From contig NZ_QAJL01000003.1 in the NCBI RefSeq assembly GCF_003852525.1, forward strand, positions 363,297 to 427,296: 64,000 nt of DNA. Reading direction: 5' to 3'. How positions within the stretch are numbered: the first letter of the stretch is position 1; each line of letters begins with the position of its first letter. Below are positions 44,001 to 53,823 of the stretch, one piece after another. This stretch comes from Pedobacter sp. KBW06. Its GTDB lineage: Bacteria; Bacteroidota; Bacteroidia; Sphingobacteriales; Sphingobacteriaceae. Both the position numbers and the translations under genes were made by a program. Below the pieces are notes generated by a model that worked only from the letters and a program-made list of their open reading frames with translations, ran no database searches and was not told the DNA's origin.

Positions 44001-45193
44001 TAATTGATGACGGGCAATTTATAATATTGTGGTTTTGCCGCTCCTTCGAATACGAAATCCGTGTAATCGGTCACCACGTTGTAAAGTGTATCTCTTTCTA
44101 TTGGCTTGCGATTCACCTGTTTGATCAGGTTCACCAGCTCCTCCGTATTCATTGCAGGATGTTGTTCTTCCGCCCCGGCCATAGAGTAGATTTTGGTGGT
44201 ATCATCTAAGGTACCATCGATATCATCTACGCCAAAGTTTAGAGAAAGTTGTGCGGTCTGTCTGCTGATCATTGCCCAATAGGCTTTGATATGGTCGAAA
44301 TTGTCCAGGTAAATCCGGGCAATCGCATAATTTCTTAAATCTTCGATGACTGAAACCTCCGGCACATGGTCCATCTGGTTGTTTTGGTTTCTGAACTTCA
44401 ACGGAATAAAGGCCTGAAATCCGCCTGATTTATCCTGTTGCTGGCGCAGTCTTTCCATATGGTCTACGCGGTGCCAGAATTGTTCGATATGACCATACAG
44501 CATCGTCGCATTGGTTTTCATGCCCAGCTTATGTGCCTGTTCATGAATGTCCAGCCATTGTTCCGCATTACATTTATCATGGGCAATCTTTTCCCTTACT
44601 TCCGGGTGAAAGATCTCTGCACCACCTCCCGGCATAGAATCCAGTCCGGCTTCCTGCAGATATTTCATCCCTTCATAATGCGATAGTTTTGCCTTTTTGA
44701 AGATATAGTAATACTCTACCGGTGTCAGTGCTTTGATGTGTAAATCCGGGCGATGTGCTTTTGCACGTCTGAAGAAATCGCTGTAAAAATCAAGGTTTTG
44801 TTTAGGGACTACACCTCCGGTGATGTGAACCTCTGTAACCGGTTCATTGTCGTACTTTTTAAGCACGTCCATCATTCCGTCTACACTCATTTCCCATCCT
44901 TCCTCACGCTGTTTAATCAGTCGGGAGTAAGAACAGAACTTGCAGTCGTACACACAAACGTTGGTCGGCTCAATATGAAAATTGCGGTTGAAATAGGTTT
45001 TATCACCATGTTTTTGCTCCCTGATGTAGTTCGCTAAAACTCCCAGGTAGCCCAGTTCGGCATGTTCATAAAGGTAAACCCCTTCATCGAAGGAAATCCT
45101 TTCCTGGTTCTGAACTTTATTGGCAATGGCTTTAAGTTCTGCAGACAGATTCGTGTCGTTTAAAAGTAAAGCCAGCTTTGAATTAGCATCCAT
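44000..45193 (-). CDS. mqnE: aminofutalosine synthase, radical SAM
   Basis: 397 residues from ATG 45193. An in-frame ATG at 45217 overlaps the -7 box, so 45193 is chosen. Radical SAM motif CVYDCKFC in FHIEPTNVCVYDCKFCSYS, then VHITGGVVP and a C-terminal half typical of MqnE. Joins the product of MqnA with S-adenosylmethionine to give aminofutalosine, the precursor of menaquinone. First gene of the six-gene operon ending in the 40-residue membrane peptide. Confidence 0.93.
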   Translation of the reverse strand: MDANSKLALLLNDTNLSAELKAIANKVQNQERISFDEGVYLYEHAELGYLGVLANYIREQKHGDKTYFNRNFHIEPTNVCVYDCKFCSYSRLIKQREEGWEMSVDGMMDVLKKYDNEPVTEVHITGGVVPKQNLDFYSDFFRRAKAHRPDLHIKALTPVEYYYIFKKAKLSHYEGMKYLQEAGLDSMPGGGAEIFHPEVREKIAHDKCNAEQWLDIHEQAHKLGMKTNATMLYGHIEQFWHRVDHMERLRQQQDKSGGFQAFIPLKFRNQNNQMDHVPEVSVIEDLRNYAIARIYLDNFDHIKAYWAMISRQTAQLSLNFGVDDIDGTLDDTTKIYSMAGAEEQHPAMNTEELVNLIKQVNRKPIERDTLYNVVTDYTDFVFEGAAKPQYYKLPVIN

Positions 45194-45214
45194 GTAGTAT
45201 GATATAATGATGAA

Positions 45215-45222
45215 CAAAAGTA
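45215..45222 (-). promoter_or_regulatory. TACTTTTG -7 box of the mqnE operon
   Basis: Minus-strand TACTTTTG, exact consensus, 21 nt before ATG 45193. It predicts a leader of about 15 nt and supports that start. Confidence 0.5.
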
Positions 45223-45379
45223 GTATAAAATCAGCAGATACCCGTTTTTTTAACAGGTTTTAGCTGTCAGCATTGTGTAAAAGAGCATTAGGATAAAAAA
45301 TGAAGGCTTATGATAAAGGAATTTAAATTTTCACTATTTTTAATGTATGCCATATGTATGGTCCCTTATAAGATACGCC

Positions 45380-45988
45380 ATGGAAAAATACGACCCTAGA
45401 GTAGACGCTTATATTGAGCAGGCTGCAGCCTTTGCCCAGCCGATCTTAACGCACATCAGGAAGCTCGTTCATCTGGCCTGTCCGGAATTGATAGAAACCA
45501 TGAAATGGAGCTTTCCTCATTTTGATTATAAGGGAACGGTCTGTAGTATGGCTGCGTTCAAGAGTCATTGTGCTTTTGGTTTCTGGAAAAGCAAGCTCCT
45601 TCCCGACCCGCATCACCTGTTGGGCGACGATAAGGAGCAGGCCATGGGGCAGCTGGGCCGGATTACCTCCATAGCAGACCTGCCCGAAGAAAGCATTTTC
45701 ATTACCTATGTTCAAAATGCGGTCATCCTGAACAAGGAAGGGATTAAGCTGGAGAAAAAACCTGCCGCAGTAAAAACGGAACTCGTAATTCCCGATTATT
45801 TTGCCCGAAGTCTGGCGGAAGCTCCGGCAGCACAGGAGCATTTTGACAAGTTTAGTTATTCTCAAAAAAAGGAATACCTGGAATGGGTTGTGGAAGCAAA
45901 AACAGAAGAAACAAGACAAAAAAGACTCGCTACCGCTCTGGAATGGATTGCCGAAGGCAAGTCCAGAAACTGGAAATACCAACGTTAA
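45380..45988 (+). CDS. YdeI/OmpD-associated, DUF1801-type protein
   Basis: 202 residues from ATG 45380 (MEKYDPRVDAYIE), the usual family N-terminus; ATG 45347 would add 11 residues and lies 4 nt after a near -7 box (TATTTTTA). DUF1801 fold at residues 15-115 (IRKLVHLACPELIETMKW, FGFWKSK), and a C-terminal YdeI helix region with FDKFSYSQKKEYLEWV. Cytoplasmic; function unclear. Its stop and the convergent S41 stop share TTAA (45985-45988). Confidence 0.87.
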   Translation: MEKYDPRVDAYIEQAAAFAQPILTHIRKLVHLACPELIETMKWSFPHFDYKGTVCSMAAFKSHCAFGFWKSKLLPDPHHLLGDDKEQAMGQLGRITSIADLPEESIFITYVQNAVILNKEGIKLEKKPAAVKTELVIPDYFARSLAEAPAAQEHFDKFSYSQKKEYLEWVVEAKTEETRQKRLATALEWIAEGKSRNWKYQR

Positions 45989-48165
45989 TTCTTAGCAAAT
46001 GCTAAAGCCCTATCCAATACTTCGTCCCTCCCACTCTTCAAACCAGCGGGGGTAGAACGTACAATGATATCAGGTATTATTCCTTTGTAATGACTTTTAG
46101 TGCCATCCGCATTGGTCACTTTTGCTCCTGTAAAAAAGACCCGGAAGTCATTAAACAGGTTAATGGTCTGCACATCTCCATTCGTACCCGAGCTTGCCTT
46201 GCCAATAATTGTCCCCAGTTTTAAGCCCTTAACATAACCTAAAATACTCTCCGACTGACTCTGTGCGCAGGCATCGGAGAGGAAGATGATCTTGCCATTA
46301 AAGTAGGGAAGCTCAGGCCCCAGATTCCATCCGGAACTTTCGAAATCTTTTCTGCTGTTATCTGAAGTTATTTTTGGAATATGCATCCATCTGCTGTGCT
46401 CCGAACATTTAAGCAAATGGCCAAAAAGTGCCCGAATGTCCTCTTTTGGATAGCCCCTCATATCAAAGATGATTGACTTAGCGAATGGTAAGCTGGATAA
46501 GGACCTGTTGATATTTTTCATTACGGAATCTCCTGTGAGGTTGAAATAATAGATCTTGTCTGAAAGTTGACCGTCTTTGGGAACATATGCGGGCAGCGCT
46601 ATCGGACGATACTCCTGGGATGGACTCAACCTGGGCAATTTGAAAGCAGAACGAACGCCATTATTACTGACGATCAGCTTCACCGAATCTGATAAACCGT
46701 CAAATAACCCCAGGAGAGATTTGTAAGTCCGCCATTGCGGAGAACCTGAAACAAGCCTGAACTTAGCGTAAAATGTTTTCTGCGCTGACTCCCCGTCGAT
46801 CGAGTCAATGATACTGCCCACTGGTATATATTTTAACGAGGAATCTAAAACACGTTTGACATAGATTTTGTGGTCAATCATTTCCGATTCTATATTAACC
46901 GATTTCTCTTCCATCCTATCTGAACCGGAATAACTAACTCCCATATGACCATCGTTTAATTTTGCGGACATCAACCCTAGTGTTTCTAAAAAATCCTGAT
47001 TGTTATTATCCTTTATAGTTCTGGCAAATAAGAATGAAAACAACTTATCGGGATTAGTCTTCGTATCCTCCCAATAGGGAAAAGCAAATTTCAAGACTGA
47101 TAGCGTGATGACCAAATTCGCAAGCCGGGATTCCTGAGGATATTCCTTTGACTTATCCAACCAATAATCCCGTGTCTTTTTTTTGAACGCCATTAGTGAC
47201 ACGGAGTCTACTTCAGGATAAGTAGCAGTCTCTGTGGCATAAAGCGTACCTGGAATGGAGGCATATATTTTTTTACCGAGTTTTACTGAAGTTATCTTTG
47301 AAACGGAGGCAGGTTTAGTAACATAAAACGCTTTGTCCTCTGCAATATTTAAAATGATGTTCAAGGAGGCATTCCTGGCGTCGAATGGCTCTTTAAAATC
47401 AAATATTTTCCTGCCATCTCCGGAAAAAACCTGAATGTTTGGTTTATTTATGCTAACAACCCTATATTTTGGAACTCTCAGCGTAAAATTAATGTTCTTT
47501 TCCCCTTTTGGTAGATTTCCCTGAAATCTGTATCGGATCGTTTTTTGGGTAACACTATTCGTATTAGATTTATTCTTCAGTCGCTCAGCACCATCAAAAG
47601 CGGCAATAAACAAATTGTTTTGGTTACAATCAGTTGTGTCTCCCCTTACCTCCACAGTAAATTCATAACGACCATTAATTGTGCCGTCTAATTTTATGGT
47701 AGATAAAGGATAGTCGATATAGTTTGTCTCAACGGCATCTCTATTATTTCTTTGACTTTTATAGATTGCTGAGCCATTAGGTAAAGCCAACCCACGATGT
47801 ACCCAGTTTACAAGCTTATATTCCGATAGCTTTTCCGGTACGATCTTACTTAAGGCCTTATGTTTTGGTATAGGAACGCTATCAATAATGACGGTGGGGG
47901 CAATTGGTAACATCAATGCTTTTAGTTCGCGAATAAGCTGCTGGTCATTCTGAGCAGACATTACCTGATGAACACCATATAATGAAAAGAAAAACCAGTT
48001 CACCTTTGTTACTTCGTCTGAAGGATGGAAGAAGCGAACATAACCGTACAGTTCCGAAAATGCTTTTAAATTTCTTTCTTTTTGTTTAAGCGTTTGCGCT
48101 GAGCCGACACTATAAGTCGTAATTAATAAGAAGAAAAAAAAAGATTTAAGTCTGCCTGGTCTCAT
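45985..48165 (-). CDS. S41-family (tail-specific type) protease
   Basis: 726 residues. Signal peptide ending SVGSAQ. N-terminal ~300 residues beta-rich and unassigned; a PDZ-like region around KYIPVGSIIDSIDGES; the S41 catalytic domain at the C-terminus shows IIFDMRGYP, the Ser region CAQSQSESILGYV and IIGKASSGTNGDVQ. Secreted serine protease with a Ser-Lys dyad in the family. Transcribed alone, divergent from the ECF sigma gene. Confidence 0.88.
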   Translation of the reverse strand: MRPGRLKSFFFFLLITTYSVGSAQTLKQKERNLKAFSELYGYVRFFHPSDEVTKVNWFFFSLYGVHQVMSAQNDQQLIRELKALMLPIAPTVIIDSVPIPKHKALSKIVPEKLSEYKLVNWVHRGLALPNGSAIYKSQRNNRDAVETNYIDYPLSTIKLDGTINGRYEFTVEVRGDTTDCNQNNLFIAAFDGAERLKNKSNTNSVTQKTIRYRFQGNLPKGEKNINFTLRVPKYRVVSINKPNIQVFSGDGRKIFDFKEPFDARNASLNIILNIAEDKAFYVTKPASVSKITSVKLGKKIYASIPGTLYATETATYPEVDSVSLMAFKKKTRDYWLDKSKEYPQESRLANLVITLSVLKFAFPYWEDTKTNPDKLFSFLFARTIKDNNNQDFLETLGLMSAKLNDGHMGVSYSGSDRMEEKSVNIESEMIDHKIYVKRVLDSSLKYIPVGSIIDSIDGESAQKTFYAKFRLVSGSPQWRTYKSLLGLFDGLSDSVKLIVSNNGVRSAFKLPRLSPSQEYRPIALPAYVPKDGQLSDKIYYFNLTGDSVMKNINRSLSSLPFAKSIIFDMRGYPKEDIRALFGHLLKCSEHSRWMHIPKITSDNSRKDFESSGWNLGPELPYFNGKIIFLSDACAQSQSESILGYVKGLKLGTIIGKASSGTNGDVQTINLFNDFRVFFTGAKVTNADGTKSHYKGIIPDIIVRSTPAGLKSGRDEVLDRALAFAKN

Positions 48166-48334
48166 ACAACTGAAATTAGGTATTGTATGGGAAGCACAAA
48201 TATTATTTAACCTTATTTAACAAAAATTGAATACACGGGTTAGCAAGATTGGGACTTAAATCTCCTTAGTCAAAAGGAAAAGCTCTGTAACAAATCAGGC
48301 CATATCGCTCATTTATACCAAAATAAAAATGATT

Positions 48335-48342
48335 TATATTTA
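48335..48342 (+). promoter_or_regulatory. near -7 box before the ECF sigma gene
   Basis: TATATTTA, one base off TAnnTTTG, ends 17 nt before ATG 48360. The rest of 48166-48359 contains nothing else recognised. Confidence 0.3.
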
Positions 48343-48359
48343 CATTCGCCCCGGGATAT

Positions 48360-48938
48360 ATGGGGGTTTACGTTAATTTTTCTGATCAGGAACTGCTGGA
48401 AGAACTCCGGCTGGGCAATAGAGTTGCGTTTACGGAACTCTTTAACCGCTATTGGAAGAAATTGCTGGCCATCTCCTATACCTATACCAAAGACCATTCT
48501 TCTGCCGAAGAAATTGTTCAGGAAGTCTTCATTGGACTCTGGAACAGAAAGGACCAGCTGGAGATCAAAGCCCTTGGCCCCTATCTTGCCACGGCAGTCA
48601 AATTTTCCGTCTTCAAAAGCATTCATCAGCAAAAAAGAAGAGAAGAGCTCGCCATGTTAAACTACCAGACCGAGCTTGTGGCCCTTGATGAAGAAAAGAT
48701 CCATGCGAAATTTCTTCAGGAATATATTGACGGCCTGGTGGAACAACTCCCTGAGAAATGCAGGCTTGTTTTTAAATACAGCCGCAATGATGGCCTGTCC
48801 ATTCCCGAGATTGCCGCTGAGATGGACATCGCCGAAAAAACCGTGGAAGCCCACCTGACCAAAGCATTGAAGACCATCAAAAAAGACCTGAACAGCTCCG
48901 GAACCTTCCTCATAGCCCTCTCCCTGCTGATCAAATAG
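48360..48938 (+). CDS. ECF-family sigma-70 factor
   Basis: 192 residues. Region 2 (FNRYWKKLLAISYTYTKDHS, then SAEEIVQEVFIGLWNRKDQL) and region 4 (LPEKCRLVFKYSRNDGLS, then IPEIAAEMDIAEKTVEAHL) with no regions 1 or 3: typical extracytoplasmic-function sigma. Directs RNA polymerase to the promoter of the SusCD genes when freed by the FecR protein encoded next. Forms the standard Bacteroidetes order sigma-FecR-SusC-SusD. Confidence 0.93.
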   Translation: MGVYVNFSDQELLEELRLGNRVAFTELFNRYWKKLLAISYTYTKDHSSAEEIVQEVFIGLWNRKDQLEIKALGPYLATAVKFSVFKSIHQQKRREELAMLNYQTELVALDEEKIHAKFLQEYIDGLVEQLPEKCRLVFKYSRNDGLSIPEIAAEMDIAEKTVEAHLTKALKTIKKDLNSSGTFLIALSLLIK

Positions 48939-48977
48939 GAAAATTTGCTTTTTTTAAATTTATTTTAAAAAGCACTA

Positions 48978-48989
48978 AGGGTAAACCCT
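48978..48989 (+). other. short palindrome in the sigma-FecR gap
   Basis: AGGG-TAAA-CCCT in the 95-base gap. It may form a small hairpin separating the two genes; a promoter role is possible but not shown. Confidence 0.3.
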
Positions 48990-49033
48990 GTTCCCAAAGT
49001 ACATCCTGGTAATTAGCCCAGTTGCGCATTACT

Positions 49034-50206
49034 ATGAAAAACGAAAATCCTTCCTTATTAATTCAAAAATACATCAATGGGACTGCCAGTCCGGAAGAGC
49101 GCGAACAGCTCCTGAACTGGTATCGCTCACAGCAGCCTGAAACCGTGGAATGGCCTTCGGCAAGGGAAACCGAAGAAAAGCAGGTATACGATCGCATGCT
49201 TTCTAATATTGACCGGCACATTGATGCCTCATACCCGCAACCGGTACCATTGTCAAAATGGTACTATATCGCTGCTGCCGCCGCAATATTCATGGTCGGT
49301 TCTTTTGCAACTGTTCTCTATCTCGACAAAGCAGCGCCCGAAAAAGTACAGGTACTGACCTATAAAAATGACGTTAAGCCGGGTGGAAACAAAGCCATCC
49401 TGAAACTGGCTGATGGCTCTGAACTCGTTTTAGATGGCGCAACGAAAGCTACTTTCGCGCATCAGGAGGGTTTAAATATCGCCCGCATCAGCGATGGACA
49501 GCTCGCGTTCGACAAACAACCGAAAGGTGCACAAACCGAATCCGGAACACCGAAATACAATACCATCAGCACCCCTAAAGGCGGACAATACCGCATCATT
49601 CTTCCTGACGGCACCAAAGTCTGGCTCAATGCCATTTCTTCTATCCGCTTTCCAAGCTATTTCAGTGCGGGAGAAAGAAGAGTAGAAATCACCGGGGAAG
49701 CCTATTTTGAAGTCAGCAAAAATAAACAGATGCCTTTCCGTGTGATTTCAGGACAACAGGTACTGGAAGTACTCGGCACTAAATTTAACATCAATGCTTA
49801 TACAAATGAGCCTCAAATCAATACCACACTAGCCGAAGGCAGCATCCGGTTGAACAGGATCAACACCTCCGAATCGAGCATCCTTAAACCCGGTGAGCAG
49901 GCCCAGTTAAAAACCGGCAACAGCAGGCTTGCTGCAAAAATCGTAGCTGCTGACCTCGACGAGGCGCTCGCATGGAAAAACGATGCTTTTGTATTTAACG
50001 ATATGCCCATCACCGAAATTATGCAGCAAATAGAACGCTGGTATGATGTGGAATTGGTCTATAGCGGAGCGAAACCCGATCTGCGTTTTACGGGGATCAT
50101 CCCGAGAAACAGCAATCTATCCACCTTCCTGAGGGTACTGGAAGGCAGCGGAGGCCTGAAGTTTGGCATTGAACATAAAAAGGTATTCATTCAAAGTACC
50201 AGATAG
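49034..50206 (+). CDS. FecR-type anti-sigma factor
   Basis: 390 residues from ATG 49034; an in-frame TTG at 49022 would add 4 residues. Cytoplasmic N-terminal ~85 residues, one transmembrane helix at about residues 78-98 (WYYIAAAAAIFMVGSFATVL), FecR domain at about 170-270 (TPKGGQYRIILPDGTKVWLNA, split here into KGGQYRIILPDGTKVWL), and a C-terminal DUF4974-like domain (FNDMPITEIMQQIERWYDV). Holds the ECF sigma and senses the SusC STN domain in the periplasm. Confidence 0.92.
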   Translation: MKNENPSLLIQKYINGTASPEEREQLLNWYRSQQPETVEWPSARETEEKQVYDRMLSNIDRHIDASYPQPVPLSKWYYIAAAAAIFMVGSFATVLYLDKAAPEKVQVLTYKNDVKPGGNKAILKLADGSELVLDGATKATFAHQEGLNIARISDGQLAFDKQPKGAQTESGTPKYNTISTPKGGQYRIILPDGTKVWLNAISSIRFPSYFSAGERRVEITGEAYFEVSKNKQMPFRVISGQQVLEVLGTKFNINAYTNEPQINTTLAEGSIRLNRINTSESSILKPGEQAQLKTGNSRLAAKIVAADLDEALAWKNDAFVFNDMPITEIMQQIERWYDVELVYSGAKPDLRFTGIIPRNSNLSTFLRVLEGSGGLKFGIEHKKVFIQSTR

Positions 50207-50274
50207 CCGGAAATAAAAACACAACAGATAAACAAGAACAAATTACCACCACAAAATCAACAAACCACATGAAA

Positions 50275-50383
50275 CCTGCCACCTAAACCACCATTGCAGG
50301 TAAGTCAGAAAATAACCAACCCGGTTCGCGGCCGGGAAGGTCAATGCTCAGGCTTGCCCTAAAGAGTATCCGGTAATTACCGG
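50275..50383 (+). promoter_or_regulatory. leader region of susC with three dyads
   Basis: The 217-base gap between fecR and susC holds CCTGC...GCAGG (50275-50300), CCCGG...CCGGG (50320-50336) and the perfect palindrome CCGGTAATTACCGG (50370-50383). They may be leader hairpins or protein sites for SusC expression. No TAnnTTTG box is seen here, as expected if the adjacent ECF sigma reads it. Confidence 0.45.
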
Positions 50384-50423
50384 GATTGCAAATCTTCATC
50401 TTAAACCCAAACATTTCAAATTT

Positions 50424-53400
50424 ATGAAAGTACGACTACATTCTAAAGTCAGAAAAAAAGTATTCATCATCATGAAACTAACCATTATTATCCTGATTAC
50501 CTTAGGTATTCAGGTAAGTTCGGCTTCTTTTGGCCAGAGAGTAACCATCTCCAGACAAAATACCGGCTTAAAAACCATCCTGCAAGACCTGAGAAAGCAG
50601 ACGGGCTATTATTTTATTTTTAATAATGAGGTGATCCGGAATTCCAGATCCCTTTCCCTCGATCTTAAAAATGTAACGCTGAACGAAGCATTAACCGAAA
50701 TCTTCAAATATCAGCCACTGACTTACAGTATTGAAAAGAACATTATTGTAGTTAAGGAGCGGCTTAAACAGCTGACAGCCGAAGCGATTGCCGCTAAAAT
50801 GATCACCATCGAAGGCCGGGTAACCGACGAAAAAAACCTTCCTTTGCCCGGTGTCACCATCGTGGTAAAAGAAGGCAAAGGCATTGCCATCACCAATACT
50901 GAGGGTTTTTATAAGATTAGGGCAGAAGAAGACCATACCCTGCTCTTCTCCTACCTTGGTTTCAAAAGAGAAGAAGTATCCATCAACAAAAGGACGCAAA
51001 TCAACGTGACCATGACTGTTAGCTTTAAAGAGCTGAACGAAACGGTTGTGGTAGGATATGGTACTCAACAAAAGAAGTTAGTGACCGGCGCCATCGGTGT
51101 GATCAAAGGAGAAGACCTTGCCCAATCACCGGCCGTAAACATTTCCAATACCTTAATGGGCCGTGTAACAGGTCTTTCGACCTCTATGAATGCTTCCGGG
51201 GCTCCTGACCGTGATCGTTCTTCCATCAAGATCCGCGGTATGGGTGAAGCCCTGATCGTCATCGACGGTGTGGCCAGAGATCCCGGTGTAGCGAGTCTGG
51301 AGATAGACAAGCTGGATTACAATTCTATAGAAAACATCAGTGTCTTGAAAGACGCTTCGGCTTCTGTATATGGTGCCAGAGGTGCCAATGGGGTAATTTT
51401 AATTACCACCAAACGTGGTAAGGCCAATAAAATATCGATGAATTACAACGCGAATTTAGGGATTCAGCAATCTACACGTACCCCAAAATTCCTGGATTCT
51501 TATAACTATGCATTGCTGAACAATGAGATGTACGACAATGATAAGGCCGAGAAAGGTTCTTCTCCAAGAACAAAATATACCGACGAGGAAATCCAGAAGT
51601 TTAAAGACGGATCAGATCCGGACCGTTATCCAAATACGAACTGGTATAAGGAAGTACTGAAAAGTTCTGCACTTACCCAGAAACACAACCTCAGCCTGAA
51701 TGGCGGTGGAAACAATTCCCGTTATTTCATCAGTGGTACCTATACTGGTCAGGATGGATTGATCAGTACGGCTGGCATGAAACGCTATGGTGCAGTGAGT
51801 AATTTTGACCTTGATGTCACTTCCAATACCACCGTATCTGTTGGTTTGAATTATATCAATGAAAACGTAAAAGGTCCGGCAGCTTATACAGAAACCATTT
51901 TCAACAGAATGGCAACACTGGGATCGGTCACTCCTGCCCGCTTTGCCAATGGCCTTTACAACTTTGCCGGTTTTGCAGGTAATCCGCTAACCGATGCCAT
52001 GGAAGAAAGTGGTTACAATAAGGTCAACAGAAACATTTTCAGTGGTTCCTTAAAAATAGCGCAGCAAATTCCGTTTGTAAAGGGGCTTTCTGCGACAGGC
52101 CTTGTCACCATCGACAAAAACAACTCCCTGACAAAAGGTTTCACAGCTCCTTTTCCTCAGTACTCCTTATCCGCAACCAAAGAGGAATATATTCAGCAAA
52201 ATAAAACAGAAAAAGCTTCCTTAAATCAGGAATTCAGTCAAAACAGTAACCTCAACGTTCAGGTATCCCTGAATTACAAAAGGCTTTTTGGTAAACATTC
52301 CATCAGTGCACTTGCCCTGTATGAGCAAAATGAATCCAAAGCGGAGAACATGAGTGGATCGCGAAGCAATTTCCCTGTTTCTACCATCGATCAGCTGTTT
52401 CTTGGTGATGTAAATTCTCAGAAAATCACTGGGTATTCTTCGGAAAACGCCCGTCAGAGTGCTATTGCCCGTTTAGTATACAACTACAACAGCCGCTATA
52501 TTATAGAAAGTAATTTCAGGTATGACGGTTCTCCTTATTACCCGAAAGGCAAAAGAAGGGCTTTATTTCCCTCGCTGGCAGTAGCATGGGTCATGTCTGA
52601 AGAAAACTTTATCAAAGACAACTTCAAATTCATTGATGAGCTGAAGATCCGTTCTTCCTACGGTAAATTAGGAAATGACGGTGGTTCCTTATATACCTAT
52701 TTCTACAACTATGCGTTTTTCCCGGCAGGTTATGTATTTGGCACTTCCAACGGCATTGCTCCTTATACCAGGATCACCAATTCCTCGGTACCCAACACCA
52801 ATATCACCTGGGAGAAAGTAAACTCTTTTGATATCGGAATCGATGCTACCTTATGGAAAGGCTTGTTAGGTTTCGAAGCCGACTATTACAATAAATACAA
52901 ATACGACATTCTGCGTTCAAAAGGTTACGATGTACCTAGCACCTTCGGGCTTACCGCTCCGTTGGAAAACTTTGGTAAAGAGCGTTATTACGGATTTGAA
53001 TTTGCCCTTTCTCATCAAAACAAGATCGGGCAGGTGAGTTATTCTGCCAGGTTAAACATGACCTATACTAAAAGCAACGTGATCGACTATGGTGAAAACG
53101 AAACCATGCTGCCTGGTTTACGTCAGGAAGGTCGCCCGGTAGGAGTTTCCAGAATCCTGAAAGCCGATGGCATTTTCAAAGATCAGCAGGATGTGGACAG
53201 CTGGCCAAAATACCTGGTTAGTCCGGGAGGAACGCCGGTAAGTGGTAAACCTGGCGACATCAGGTATGTCGATTTAAACGGAGATGGCGTAGTAGAGCTT
53301 TACAGCGGCAGCCCTGACCGTGGCGTACAAACCAAATACATCGTCCCTCCTACTGTTTACGGATTGTCTTTAGGTATGAAATGGAAAAATTTCACTGCAG

Positions 53401-53798
53401 ATGCTTTCTTCCAGGCTTCCACGTCAGTATACATCAATTATTCTCCGGCAACGGACTTGAATAACTTCTACGAACAGCACATGGACAGGTGGACTCCGAC
53501 TCATCAGAATGCAAGTTATCCGCGTTTGCTGTCCAATTACGAAGCCAACAGGTATCCTTCCACATTTTATGTAAAAAATGGAAATTACATCAAGCTTCGT
53601 ACGGCACAAGTGTCTTATTCGCTTCCAAAAGATCTGATCAACAGGGCTGGAATCTCTTCATTGACACTAACTGCACAAGGGCAGAATTTATTCACCATCA
53701 GCAACAACAGAAGGTTTGATCCGGAAATTTCCGGAGGATTTGCAGACTCTTATCCACCGCAAAGAATCTTCTCTTTTGGTTTACGTTTAGGCCTTTAA
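50424..53798 (+). CDS. SusC/RagA-type TonB-dependent receptor with STN domain
   Basis: 1124 residues (start at 50424; inner ATG 50472 is possible and begins MKLTIIILITLGIQVSSASF). Signal peptide, STN (secretin/TonB N-terminal) domain at about residues 45-115 (TGLKTILQDLRKQTGYYFIF), carboxypeptidase-regulatory-like domain at about 128-205, plug (VVVGYGTQQKKLVTGAI, ASVYGARGANGVILITTKRG) and a large beta-barrel ending in aromatic/Gly-rich strand FSFGLRLGL. The STN domain links it to FecR/ECF control. Outer-membrane importer that works with the SusD lid. Confidence 0.95.
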   Translation: MKVRLHSKVRKKVFIIMKLTIIILITLGIQVSSASFGQRVTISRQNTGLKTILQDLRKQTGYYFIFNNEVIRNSRSLSLDLKNVTLNEALTEIFKYQPLTYSIEKNIIVVKERLKQLTAEAIAAKMITIEGRVTDEKNLPLPGVTIVVKEGKGIAITNTEGFYKIRAEEDHTLLFSYLGFKREEVSINKRTQINVTMTVSFKELNETVVVGYGTQQKKLVTGAIGVIKGEDLAQSPAVNISNTLMGRVTGLSTSMNASGAPDRDRSSIKIRGMGEALIVIDGVARDPGVASLEIDKLDYNSIENISVLKDASASVYGARGANGVILITTKRGKANKISMNYNANLGIQQSTRTPKFLDSYNYALLNNEMYDNDKAEKGSSPRTKYTDEEIQKFKDGSDPDRYPNTNWYKEVLKSSALTQKHNLSLNGGGNNSRYFISGTYTGQDGLISTAGMKRYGAVSNFDLDVTSNTTVSVGLNYINENVKGPAAYTETIFNRMATLGSVTPARFANGLYNFAGFAGNPLTDAMEESGYNKVNRNIFSGSLKIAQQIPFVKGLSATGLVTIDKNNSLTKGFTAPFPQYSLSATKEEYIQQNKTEKASLNQEFSQNSNLNVQVSLNYKRLFGKHSISALALYEQNESKAENMSGSRSNFPVSTIDQLFLGDVNSQKITGYSSENARQSAIARLVYNYNSRYIIESNFRYDGSPYYPKGKRRALFPSLAVAWVMSEENFIKDNFKFIDELKIRSSYGKLGNDGGSLYTYFYNYAFFPAGYVFGTSNGIAPYTRITNSSVPNTNITWEKVNSFDIGIDATLWKGLLGFEADYYNKYKYDILRSKGYDVPSTFGLTAPLENFGKERYYGFEFALSHQNKIGQVSYSARLNMTYTKSNVIDYGENETMLPGLRQEGRPVGVSRILKADGIFKDQQDVDSWPKYLVSPGGTPVSGKPGDIRYVDLNGDGVVELYSGSPDRGVQTKYIVPPTVYGLSLGMKWKNFTADAFFQASTSVYINYSPATDLNNFYEQHMDRWTPTHQNASYPRLLSNYEANRYPSTFYVKNGNYIKLRTAQVSYSLPKDLINRAGISSLTLTAQGQNLFTISNNRRFDPEISGGFADSYPPQRIFSFGLRLGL

Positions 53799-53823
53799 TT
53801 TATTCATCAAATCATCAACGAAA

